DNA of 64,000 nt from positions 712,234 to 776,233 of the forward strand of contig VZTG01009130.1 in NCBI GenBank assembly GCA_013397845.1, given 5' to 3'. Made by a program: the position numbers and the translations under genes. Shown here in pieces: positions 12,300 to 24,010 of the stretch (position 1 is the stretch's first letter; every line of letters starts with the position of its first letter). The notes beneath the pieces are model-generated. The model was not told the DNA's origin, searched no databases, and saw only the letters and a list, made by a program, of their open reading frames with translations. The stretch is from Melanocharis versteri (Eukaryota; Chordata; Aves; Passeriformes; Melanocharitidae).

Positions 12300-15200
12300 G
12301 CCTCCTTCTGTGTTCTTGCTGTGTATTTTTTTCTTCATGGAGAAAAAAAAAGTAATTTTCTTTCTTTTCCAAGTTTTTCGTCCGGAGGGTGAAATAAAAT
12401 GAGTTTTATTTGAGAGCAGGAGGGTTTTTTGCTGGTATGTGGGATGAATGAAAGGAGATTGTTCCTACCTTTGGCTCAACTAAACAAAGAATCTGTTTCA
12501 TAGATTGTCCTCTTCCAGTTCTGAAAAAAGTGCATGTGTCACTCCAACCAAAGTCATGTCTGCCTGCATGCACACCTCAGGCAATGGCTGAATTTCCACA
12601 AAAAGCTGGTGGTTGTCTGTCCAGACAAATGTAAAGAGATAATGTTTGTGGCATTTTTGCAAAATAACTTACTGGAAACCATTTTCAGTGCAGAATTTAG
12701 CACTGCAATGGAACCAAGGTGCTGGAGTGAGAAAGGATAACAGAGCCAGTGCCATAACAAAATATCAATATATAATAATTTCAGGAATAAGGGCTTTGTT
12801 TTCAGGTGAACATTGTGACAAGACAAGTTTTGGTGTTGTGATCTTTACTTTCACAAACATTTCACTTTTCCTTTTAAAGAACAGGCTGCAATGAGCTGTC
12901 TCAATTAGCACTGTTCTCTACCTTTTGTGTACTTGGTTAGAGCAGACATGAAGCCTTTAAAGCAGCGGAGGGTTCTTATCATTGAGAAGACAAAGAGCAT
13001 CTCCTGCTGGAGCAAAGACTGTGTCATGAATCTTTGTAGCTGGCATGTGGGCTGTTTGTTTATTTTATTTTCAGAGTTTGGCTTTTTAAGGGAACACAAT
13101 CACGCTCTGTTTGTTTGTCTCACACTCCTGGCCGCAGCCAGTAGTTTTGAACTCACTAGATACCTTCTGCTAAATTAAACACCTGAGTAGAAATCTCAGC
13201 TATACTGATTCTCCTTGACTCTCCTGAAGTGGAATCCAAGATGTCAGCCCAAAAAAAGAACAGGACATGCAACATGCCACTCCTGAAGGAGCTCCCATGT
13301 GTGCTGGCTGCTCAGTCTGAGCACACACAGCTCTGAATCAAGCTGCACAACCTGCTTGCTGCTTTTTCCACAGGTAGGGAGAAAATACAAAAAGGGGGAG
13401 TGGAAGGGACTGGGAATACTGATAACTGAGGGCAGTATCTAGAAGAACAACCATGGAGACGTGGGGAAATTAAAAGGATAATTGTGAAGGTGGCAGTGCA
13501 GGTTGGCTGCATGAAGCTGGAAGCGGAGGTGGGCAGCACTCCTGTCCTGAGGGGCCGGAGTGGTTTGAGAGTTTAGAGGAAACAGGGATTACGGTTATTG
13601 GAAGCAGTAAATAGCAGAGGATCATAAATCCTGAGGAAGACAATCTTCATTAGGTGCACTGCTCACCAAGCGACTCAAATGAACTATAGCTGTCACTTCA
13701 AACCTTGAAAGTTCAGCGTTTTCAGGTAGAAGACCAATAATAGATTATATTAGAAAGTCTGAAAGCAGCTTTTTTATTTATCCAGGAGCACTGTCAGTCC
13801 CAGAAAGACTTTTCCAGGCCTCAGCACTTTGTAGGCTTAGGTTTACCTGGGTTTTTTTTTCTTTTTAGAAAAATATTTTTCAGTATGGGAAAATTATCCA
13901 TTTACCTACAAAACTTCATTTTTAAAAGTTAACTCTTCATTTTATTATATCTCAGATCTTAATTTTGTTGCTAAATTTGGGTACCTAACAAAAAGAGTAG
14001 CCTTTTTCCTGTATTTAGTGTAAAGATAAATGGAAGCAGAATTGTTCTAGTTCTCCCCTTAGGTATTTCAAGTGAGCTTGAAAATGCATCTGGTAAAGGC
14101 AAGGGAACAGAGTTTTTCATAAGTTGCTTAATTCTTCATAATTAATGTTTATGGTTTGTTCTTGTGTACAAAAATAAAGCCAAAGTCTTTATATCCTGGC
14201 TTCTGTACATGTGACCTATGATGATAAATACTGGTTTAAGCCATGAGTTTGTCCCAAAAACTCTTCAAAAGTGTATATACAAAACATAGCAAAAGAAAAG
14301 ATGTTTAAAAATAAATAATATTTTTTTTTCCTTTATTCGGTAAAATGGAATGACTGAAAATATGATTTGTTCCTGAAGCTTCAATTTGTGACTGTGGATT
14401 ATCTCCCTTCTTTCCCTATAGCTTGAATCAGAGAAACATAGAAGTCAAGAACAGAAAAGCAAGCACAGAAAATCCTCTGTTGCTGCAAAACTGGTCACAG
14501 AGTATGTACTAAGTGCATTCTCCATTAACTTTATTAATGCTTACCAAGAATTCAAACAATTTGCATGTCTTTTGCAAATAGCAGAGCTAACCCGTCTGAA
14601 CATTTTCAGTGGCTGAGCTTCCTGCCATTAGCCAGTGAGCCTCATGGAAATGGTAGGAGTGTTGTGCCCAGAGCAGTCAGACTCCACGACGGGAGACCAT
14701 GGCAGTGTTTTGCCTTGGGTGAGCCCAGGTCCATCCCCTGGGTTTCCTTCCAGGGCAGGTGTATCCTGCTGTGTTGGAGGCTCCGTGGTGGGGGGGCAGC
14801 AAGGGAGTGGGTGCTTGGGAGCTGCCACCAAGAGCCCCCTGTCCCCACCTGCTGCAATAGCTGTCCCCCATCTCTTTAAGGAAAAAAAGCGGTAGGCAGG
14901 AGAGAAGCAGCACATGGATCAACACTTGGCCAAACCCCACCTGTTGGTCCATTTTGGAGAGGGCTGTTGGTGTAAGCACATAGCTGAGCAGGCTTGGCTG
15001 GAGGTCGGCTGGGGCGGTGAGGGGTGTACAGGTTGAGTAATACTGAATAAACAGTGCTGAATCCATTGTGACGGGCAGGAACTGCATGCCTGGCAGTGCA
15101 GTTATGGTCCCTACTCCAGAGCTCTTACTCTTGAACAAACCTGTGCTGAAATATCTGCAGAGGTTAACAGGATCATTCCAAAGAGGAAGGAATACTCTTG

Positions 15201-17939
15201 AGTAAGACCTAGAAGGATTGAGCCCGTAGGGTAGACGATGTTGCTTGCCCCAGTAAGCCCAAATCTTAAGACTGCCAAGACTAATGAATTCAAGACACCG
15301 ACAGACAAGGGGAGACAAGAGCAAATTCTGTGCACATTAAAAATAGCTAAACGTGAAGGGACAGATCATGCCTCTTAGGCACATGGCTAAATTGGGAATG
15401 CATAGGAAGTCACATGGCTTCAAACATGTTACCTCTTTACACTTGTCACTGGTACCAAATTACTCTCCCCTCTCTGCCGCTCCCTTCTCTGCTCCCATGC
15501 CAGCTCCAACTCGAGCTCCCACTCCTCCACAAGAACTTACTATTAATATGTTTTCATATATCTCAAATCTAATGCCACAGAAGTCCCTGATCTGTTACAC
15601 TTGGTGATGGTTATAAGCAACAGACCCTGCTGAGACAGCAGTATTCCCTGTCACAGCAGTGGTAAATCTCCCAGCTGTACGCTTTGTGTCACACATTAGA
15701 CACTGGTATTACTGCATAGCTCTTCATGTGAGGAAACTGGACACCTGTCTTCTCCTTTGGCTTGTGTGATACAGTTTTTGGACATATGACCTCTGACTGT
15801 CTCATTCATGGGATTGGGATCATGCTGTCCATGTTGACATCCAAGGTTTCCCAGTAACTTCCAGCATCGTTTTTCAAAGCTCCTCCCCTCCCCATACTCA
15901 TAGGTTTTTAAATACCCTCTTAGGAGGCATGGGAAGCAAACAGTGTCCTTTTAGAGGATTCAGAGCCAAATCTCTTTTCCCTCTGTATCTACTTAGGGAA
16001 ACGCACAAGCTTAGATAAAAGCGTGGATGTGCTTCCGTGGATTTCCCTGCCATTGTTTCCCTAACACTTAAGCACTCTCTAGAGGTAGGTTGAAGTCCTA
16101 TAAACAGCTCAGTCCTAATCCTTCCTGTTCATGACTTCATTTCTGAATCACCACATTTGTCCATCGCACCTTCTTCAACGGGGAGCTTCTTTCTTCCTTC
16201 CTTGTTCCCCTAATTAGAAAGGAGCCCTCAGCCACAAAGGCACAAAGACTTTTCTTTGTTCTTTTGTCTCTCTGAGCATCTTAAGCACTGTGCTTTTTAA
16301 AGCCTAATGTTAACAGTTGGTCTCTGCTTCTAGTGATTATCTGCCCTTTAAGGCTGACATCCTTACAAACAGTTGAGAAAAAAAAATACTTGAAGTACAT
16401 ACTGCATTATATGAAGTTGCACCATTTGAACGGGAATTCTCTGGCTCTGATTTTCTGTGCTCTGAGGGATTTATAATCCAGCAGTGTTAGAGGTGGCTCT
16501 GTCAGAAAGCAGTGCCAGACAAGGCAGCTTTCCTGCAGTTCACTCCTGCAGCTCCTCAATCTAAGTAATAGACATCTGCCCTGAACTGTTGTATCAGGAA
16601 TCCTGAGAAAAAGCAGTGAAGTGACTTCTTCCTTGTCTGGCAGGAAGTCCATGGCACGTTTTGCTGGGGTTTTTAATGCGCTCTGGAAGGCAGGTATTGA
16701 ACGTACTGGCTTTGCTAATAGTAACAAATGTTAGTGATTCAAAATCAGTCTTTCAACTTTTCAGGAGTTGTCAGCTGATTTGTTATTTAATGTTTCTGTG
16801 TTGCTGGCAACACTTCCAGGCCCACAAACCTGAGCTCAATCCGGGTTAAGAAGAGCTCTTGCCTTTCAGTCTGTGCAGACTGACCATGAAAATGACTGTG
16901 GAGTTACTATTTTTCATCAGACTGTATATGATGTGTGTTCTCAAACACACACTTTTTTATGTATGTTGTCAAGCAGGCAGGAGATGTGGAGACGTACTTA
17001 ATATGCACTGTGATACAGCCCTTCGGCTCATTTTTTTACCCCCCCTTCGAGGCCTTTCCAATTTTGACCAGTTTCCTTCATTAGCCTGAAGTAAATGCTT
17101 GATCACTTTTACTACTGTATCAGTCCAGCCTCTCAACATCAGCATTCTGAAAAGGGTAATGCCCCATGAAATCAGGCATTGGCAAGGCATTTTCAAACCG
17201 TGTTTTAAGCCAAGGGATTCTGGGCACAGCTTAGCCTTGCCCCCTCTGCCCCAACCTGTGCTCGCTGCTTCCTTGGCTGCATCTCTACAACTCCCTCTTG
17301 GCAGCAGCTCAGACAAAGGCTGAAGACTGTAAGAAACCAGACATTGACCTGGTTATTCTGTTTGAATTGGTGTGACTGGCAATTGGTATTTTCCTCTTGC
17401 AACTGAAGGTGTTCAATAATTCATACATTTTACAGAAAGTCTTGTGGCTTGTTCCGTTCCCACCCATGTCTGAGATAAGGCACACTCGATGGCAAGCAGT
17501 ATTCAAGTGAATATGCATTTGAGCATTAAATTCTGCTGCTTCAAAAGGCTGGTATTAAGAGTCAGGGGTTTGTGTCAACACTGGGGACTCCAGCAGTCTC
17601 TGGTAGGGACACTGACTTTCTGAGTTACGTGGAAGAACGCTTTTCCCCACTTCAGTCACCTAGAATGCTGCCATTAATCTGTAGTCTAGTTACTTCACAG
17701 TCGAAACAACATTGCAATGCGTTGTTACTGTAAGAGGCCACGGACTGACTAAGAGTGGAAGTTTAGAAGCTTTGTATTCAAGATATGATCAAAATTTTTT
17801 ATATTTTATTTTGGGTTGGGGGTTTTTTTCTTGTTTACATGCCCGTCCTCCGTAAAGCTCCCTGTGCAATCACAAGTGCTGTAGGCTTCCAGATACATAC
17901 TTCCATTATGTGACCCATCAAGCAGGGGTCAGACAGGAG
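12300..17939. other. Non-coding stretch between two CpG islands
   Basis: No recognisable exon, RNA gene or transposable element was found here. The longest open stretch is a 215-codon frame on the minus strand at 14,677-15,324. Its translation has no recognisable domain, and its 3' part is shadowed by other open frames in locally GC-rich DNA, so I do not call it a gene. The rest is AT-leaning sequence with short homopolymer runs. Confidence 0.55.
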
Positions 17940-18300
17940 TCTCTGCCGAGCCTTCGTCCAACAGCGGGTGAATCGCTGCCTTTCCCCGGCCCTCTGGCTC
18001 GTTGTGCCCGGGATGCCCTGCGGAGGATGCGCCCCAGGGGTCCGGCTGCGGACCGCGGCTCGGTCGGTGGCTCTGGGGCCCGGGGACCCTGCCCGAGCGG
18101 GCACAGTGATTTCAGGCACCTGCCCCGCTTTCCGAAGGCTCCGTGTGGCGCTGCTCGCCGGGCCGCTGCCCCCGGTGCCCGGCAGCGGCGCGGCGGGCGG
18201 GCGGCTCCCTCAGGCATGGGCGGGCGGCCGAGGCTGGGAGTCCGCGAAATCCGGCCAGCCAAGCCCTCCGTGTGTGTGTGTGTTTGTGTGTGAGCGAGTG
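17940..18300. promoter_or_regulatory. Strong CpG island, likely promoter region
   Basis: About 40 CpG dinucleotides fall in roughly 360 bases by hand count, in sequence that is around 70 percent G+C. The observed CpG number is therefore close to that expected without CpG loss, whereas the flanks are strongly depleted. This is the clearest island in the window and is typical of a vertebrate promoter active in the germ line or early embryo. An ATTGG (inverted CCAAT) motif lies just beyond it at 18,348, and an exon-like segment with splice signals follows at 18,528. Overlapping open frames on both strands inside the island are composition artefacts. Confidence 0.65.
18271..18292. repeat. (TG)n microsatellite with one interruption
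   Basis: About eleven TG dinucleotides, interrupted once by a TT, lie directly on the edge of the CpG island. Such tracts are often length-polymorphic. This copy is short. Confidence 0.85.
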
Positions 18301-18347
18301 AGGAGAGCTGGGGATGGGGCAGANGGAGGGGGGGCCGGGTGCCTGTG

Positions 18348-18352
18348 ATTGG
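18348..18352. promoter_or_regulatory. ATTGG (inverted CCAAT) motif beside the CpG island
   Basis: An ATTGG pentamer with flanking GTG and TAAAG lies about 50 bases past the dense island. CCAAT boxes in either orientation bind NF-Y in many vertebrate promoters. The location is suitable, but a five-base match is weak evidence on its own. Confidence 0.2.
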
Positions 18353-18527
18353 TAAAGCTCCACGGAGGCATCTGCCAGCAGGACTTCAGAGGAATGTGAA
18401 ACCAAATCGTTCAGAAGTTAAAGATAGATGCAGAATACACAGCATCTTGAGCCAAGGTTTAAATTCATCCCTCTCTGCCTGGCTTCTCGCAAAGCTCTGC
18501 TTGTCAGCTTGCCTCTGTCTCCTCTAG

Positions 18528-18616
18528 CAGCTGTAATATTCCCTAAAAAAATAACATCATTCTGGATACTTGGGAATTACTAAGGTGGCAAAAGAGATCA
18601 TGGTGCATACAGTAGG
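18528..18616 (+). other. Candidate 5' exon with start codon
   Basis: This 89-base segment is preceded by a long pyrimidine tract ending in CTAG (an acceptor) and is followed by GTAAGT at 18,617 (a consensus donor). All three frames from its 5' edge meet a stop, so it cannot be a fully translated internal exon. An ATG at 18,600 has A at -3 and G at +4, a strong Kozak context. From that ATG the frame reads five codons (M-V-H-T-V) and two bases into the donor, which would leave phase 2. Without splicing it stops immediately at TAA. The position, 230 bases past a strong CpG island, fits a second non-coding or start-codon exon of a larger gene on the plus strand. If the acceptor is not used, the exon could simply extend back to a start site in the island. 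I do not recognise the gene, and chance splice-site matches are common. Confidence 0.3.
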
Positions 18617-19102
18617 GTAAGTAGGAAGCTCGCCTCTGCATGCATTTGCTAGGGTGGTTCCTCTGGGCTTTCCTGGTGCCTTCAGAGCACTCTGGCAGTT
18701 CCTCCAGAACTGGTGGGTACTGAAGTAATGCTCACCCCGGGCGATTTAGTCTCCTGTTTTCCGCATATGGAGCATTTGAACTTTATTCCTCAGTTAAGTG
18801 TTACTCACAAAGTTACTTTTCTTGGCATACCTAGGGAGTCTTGGGCTTTAGTACTTTTGCCATTATAGTTTGGAGTGCTGTTTTCCTAACAGATGATTTT
18901 TGTTATATACCTTTGCTCTTCATTAGTGGGACATGCTGTTTGAAATGCTGCTTATTATTACAAAGTTGAAAAGGGAGTTGTTTTCCATGTTAGAGAGGAT
19001 GTAATCAATGTTTGCTTGCTTGTTTGGCCATGGTTTCACTTACAAACTATTTCCTCATGGGTGAATTTGATCACAGCACAGGGTTAATTAAATTTAACCT
19101 TC

Positions 19103-19190
19103 TTGTTTGTTTGTTTGTTCCCAAATAATGCTTTTACTGGGAGTTTGATTTTTTTGTTTGGTTGGTTTTTTGGAAAAAAAAAAACACAAA
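19103..19190. repeat. TTTG-rich low-complexity patch
   Basis: A short run of TTTG units (19,103-19,119) is followed, after a unique spacer, by a T-run, GTTTGGTTGG repeats and an eleven-base A run. There are no signs of an element body or of target-site duplications, so this is simple sequence. Confidence 0.6.
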
Positions 19191-22100
19191 CATTTTGGCT
19201 ATAATTTTCTTTGAACAAAGTCCTTCTAGCAGTAATTTAAAAATGTGTGCATTCCCCTGGTAGTCCTCGCTTAGATAGTGAATTTGTGAGTAAAAAAGAG
19301 GAAATTCAGGCTGTCGTGTTCTTTCTAGAACTTATCAGAAGTAATTTCAGTATCTGGCAGATATATCGCCTCATTGATCAATGTCTTTTTCAGGCAGTTT
19401 CTGAAACATTTCTGATGAAGTTGTGGTGTTCCTATACCCAAAAGGATTTTAAAATACAGAAACTCATTTGGAAGTTAGATGTAATATTTGTTACGTAGCA
19501 AGAACTTGTAGTCTGAGTGTTTCATCTGAATCTGTGCTTTGAAGGTGTGTTGTCTAAATGCCAGCATTGTTTTTACCATTTATTCTGGGCATGTGTGTTT
19601 TACACTTGTAGTAGAGGAGCTCCTAACTTTGGATCTGGTGTCAGTTCACCCAAACATACTCAGAATTCCTGACGTGTTAGTACTGCCCATAATAACCATA
19701 GGAAATAGGTGCTGTCTGCGGATAGCTGGAACGCCTGACATTTTTGGTTATAGATATCAGTGCTGGAGAGATGCATATAATGGCAGTCTGTGTCGTGCAA
19801 AATATGTGAAAGTGGGTGAACTAAAATAGAAACAGATCCTCTGTTTCAGGGAAAGATGTTGTGTCTGGTATGTTTTGGTATCTTTCTGGCATTTGATTGA
19901 GTTCATCCCTATTGGTCAGCTTGCCTGAATTTTGCAAAACATTTGGGTGTGTTTGAGTGAGCAAATCTGCTGTGAAGTGTTTCCTGTGTGATTAAGTGTA
20001 GGAGATGGAGAAGAAAGAGATAGATGACCTTTAAGGTAAATCTGGAATAAAAAATGGATGCAGGGATGAGAAATGAACTTCAAGCCAGTTCTTTTACAGT
20101 TTGTAATAGCTGGATGTTCTTTTAAATAGCTCAGACTAGCTCAGCGCATCAGTCCTGTGCTAAATTTCCGGGCCAACAGTTGCTTACATGAAGGAACTTT
20201 CTTACATTACATTAAGGAATTACTGTAATATTTGTTTTGGTATTGAAGTGGAAGACCTTTGAGAAAAAAAATATCAAGATGAGTAAAACTTGCAGTGAGG
20301 CTTGGTGAAGTTGTGGTTAGTTTCTGGCTCTTGCACAGGGTCCTGTGCAGCTTCAGGCAAGTCACGTGAGCTCTCAAAGCCCCTGCAGACCAGAAGGGCT
20401 TGGAAGGGAGTGGAAATACCTTTATTATTTCTCTGTGTTGGGTATCTAGGTGGCAGTTCCTCGGGCTAGGCATCACCTCTGGTAAGGTTTAACACAATAG
20501 GCTTCTGTTTGCAGATGCACTCTTCCCATGGCTATGGCCTCCCCAAGGAGGGAGGGAGAATCCACAGATTTAGAAGCAGGGGTTCACTGCACCTTTTATA
20601 AGCTTCCTAAACTGAAAGAGAAAAATAGACTGACATTCAGAGGTGAGCAGAAAATAGAATTAATGTTCCATGGGAAATTCCTGAGTCAGTTCAAAATTTA
20701 ATTGCATTTCCCTACCACAGTGTATTGCTTTTCAGAAGTTATAGTTCAGGAGCATGATGTTCCCATTTCATTATCTGAGACCCTTCTCCCATAATTAAAT
20801 GTCCAAGAGGCACTGGAGAGCTTTGTCACAAAGAAACATGCTTTGAATTCTGGGAAGGGAAGCTGCCTGAAAAACCTTGTTGCTGGAAGGGAATGAGCGT
20901 CTGACCCCGGAACAGGATGTTCCCAGGGTAAAGAACTACATTGTGGCATTGGATTGACTTTAAAAAACGTTCTGGTCTACCTAATCCACCTGAAATAATA
21001 TTTTCCAATTGTCCTAGCAGTAAATGGAAAACGTTCAATAAACTGATATTTTCCCATAGAAAATGTAGCTGTATTTGATACAAATTCTAAATTATAATGT
21101 TGGCATATTTACTGAAGTGGAAAATCCTTGGCCAGCTGTTAGGGTGGATTTTTCTTGGTTAGGGTGAGCATGGTACTGCATGTGCTGAGTGATGATGGTA
21201 CTACACAGCAGCGTTATACTGCTAAGGTTTTTGGGTAAGGGTGTGGTACCTGGAACCTCTCTCTCCTCTCCTACCCGCCTTCTCTCCTGCCCCATTCTCC
21301 CTCACTAGCCTTGTGCTTCTTAGGTGACTAGGATTTGTTGGGAAGCAGGGAGGGAGGAAGGAGAGATAAAGAGACGTCACTTTCTTAAAGGCTTTTGTAA
21401 CAGGGTGTTCCTAGGGATGATGACACCCTCTTCTTGATCTTCTGGACTTCTTTCCTCACTGCAGCTTTCTCTTCCCTTCCTCTCATTTCCCAGGACCCCC
21501 AATAATCCCACACAGGGGGAAAAGGAGAAGTGCTGCTGAGACAGAGGGGATGGGACGGTGAGGGGTAACCTGTCCCCAGCCCTTGCCTCTTGCTGCTGCA
21601 GAGAGAGGAGAGATCATGAAGGTGCAGATCTTCAGGGGGATCAGGCAGGGGTCAGAACACTGATGAAGCTGATGCCTCCTGGTTTCGGGTACTGTGTGAG
21701 TGGTTAAGGTGCCGCTCTGATGCTGGTACAGTGTTCATCACTAGCATATGCCATGCTTTCCTGCTTCGAGGAGCTGTTTGGTGTCTCCCAGGGAGAAGCA
21801 CTGCTTTGTAATGGCTGGTAGCATGTCTGCTTCTCAAGGAGGCTGGTCATGTCCCTCCCTTTCTGTTACAATTACGTTGTAAGTGACTTTGTCATGAGAG
21901 TTCGAAAACATCATTCTTTCTGAGGTGAAAATGGGTTTGCAGCATTTTTCCCCTTTAATAGATCCTACAGTTTTTTCTTTGCAAACTGTGCTAAAACCAG
22001 TGGCACGGATATGCTTATGGGTATCAAAAATCCCTCCTTGCTAGACTTTATAGTTACTGTACATGGTTCCCCTTTTCTTTCTGTCATGATCTTTTTTACC

Positions 22101-23976
22101 TTTGTAAAACTTTGCTTCTAGCCTCATCTTCAAGCTTTCTTGCAGTGGTCATTTTGCCATCAGTAAGAAAATGGAAGTGTCATCAGGAACTGGCTGGTAA
22201 GGAGTTTAAGGACTGTTTCTACAAGGTTCCCTGACAATGTGCTGGTATTTTTCTGAGCTCCAAAGAAGCAGCTTATAGTGATACAATTTCCTTTGGGTCC
22301 TAATGATTCTGCTCCCAGTGATTTGTTTTGGCAGAGTATGACAGTCTGTATGGTGCACCACACTGTAGAAAACCTCCATTCTGTAATTTTGTAATTCTGT
22401 AAAAAAACAGAAACCCACCCAACTCCCAAACTAATGCAATTATTATGTCCCATGCAGCCATATTATCACCTCTGAGCCCAGGAGTGGAAACCCAAGGAAA
22501 TTGCCTGTCCGAGTGATGTCGGACTTCCTGCACTTACTATTCATTCTGGCTCCTGGTGTATCAGGGAATAAAGAACTTCCTGGCTAATTATTATGGTATG
22601 CAGTGACTTTACCTGGAAACACAGCGATACTTCCCACTAATAGGATGCTTAAAAATGCATCTAATTGCAGCTGTGGTAGTTGAGAGAATGCCTAATACCT
22701 ACCAGTCTTGAAAAACCATCCTTCCTGGCAGGGGATTTTACAGGAAACTGAGTTTTACTGTCTCTTTCCTTTGTCTGAACCATTACGTGGCCACTTGCTA
22801 TAAAACTTGATTTGGGGATTATATGCTGAGTAATAAAGAGATAGGAAAGCAGTGGAAATAATGAATCTTTCTTTATTAATTCATTTGCTGGCGTGGTGAT
22901 CACTGTTTGCTGAACATAACCTTCCCTGGGGCAGGGAGGGAACAAGTCAGCTTCTGTGCCTGTGATCTTTGTCAAGCCATGGAGGGAGGGGATTTGGTGT
23001 ATCCCATTCTGAGAGCAGTGATGGTGATACTTGCCTGGTTCTGTGAAGTGCTCCGGGATCAAGGGATGAAAAGTAGTACCTACATGCTGCATTCTGATTT
23101 TCTTTTATGTCTGTGGTAAGGATAAGACTAGTCTCGTATGAAATACCTCCTTGTAAATTTGTAAGGAAATTTGTACTAAGTGGAAGCTAAAAAAAAAGAG
23201 AGAGAAAAATGAAGCAGAGACAGAAAAGTCTGTCAGCAAGTAGACTTTCAAAGCAATTTAATGACAACTTGTGACTAGTTCTTTTAAACACAATGAAAGT
23301 AAGCAAAGGCAAAGCACAGAGGAACATGCTTGGAGTGATGCTGTCCTTAAGTACTCTTTACCAAGTAACAGCTGCAGATAGAATTAGTAATCTTGGGCTT
23401 TCCTGCTGCATTTTAAAAATACCTCTTGTAACGGAAGTTTGTGCTTTCTAGTAATTACTACCTTTTCAGTGCGTGTTCATTCTTAATGCGACATCATCCT
23501 TGGAAGAAGATCTTTCCAGATTTATAAAGCAATGACAGTTTGGCTATCACAAGTTTCTCTCTACCTGTTTCTTTTTAATTCACAACTCATTTATATTGGA
23601 TTAAGAGACCTATTGTATCATTTGTGTGATACAGAAATACAATCCATTCCCTGCTTTTGGATCATTCTTTTTTTTCCTATAAATTGACTTGAGAATCACT
23701 AACTTTACATCTAAAAAAAATGTTAAATTACAAGGGCAACACATTGATATAAGCATTTTTTAACTTCTTTGAGTTGATAATTCTGAAATCTTGTCGCTTT
23801 TTTAATGTTGAATCCTAACTATCTTGTATGACTGAAAGCTTTCTTACCTACTTGAAAAATTAAAGTTAGTCTGGGAGAGCTGGCCAGTCCTTTATCTTGG
23901 TATTTGATGTATATTTTTAATTGCTATTACGATAGCAAATGCTGAACTTTTCTTCAAATATACACCGACAGTCTTG

Positions 23977-24010
23977 TTTCCAAACAGATCAAAAAATTTC
24001 CAAACAGATC
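23977..24010. repeat. 14-bp direct repeat, 20-bp period
   Basis: The 14-mer TTTCCAAACAGATC occurs at 23,977-23,990 and again, perfectly, at 23,997-24,010, separated by six A residues. This looks like a small local duplication. Confidence 0.85.

Noticed and set aside
14677..15324. 215-codon minus-strand open frame, longest in the window
   Set aside because: The 3' half runs through GC-richer DNA where plus- and minus-strand frames overlap in several phases. The translation shows no domain, and no convincing splice or promoter context was seen.
17835..18405. Arg/Pro/Gly-rich frames on both strands
   Set aside because: They are composition artefacts of the CpG island, and some are interrupted only by the ambiguous base.
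20330..20385. Segment with GGCAAGTCACGTGAGC resembling a MIR core
   Set aside because: Only about ten bases agree and the surrounding order of MIR blocks is absent.
21135..21170. Two GGTTAGGGTG motifs resembling telomere repeats
   Set aside because: They are two isolated hexamer-like matches with unrelated sequence between them, not an array.
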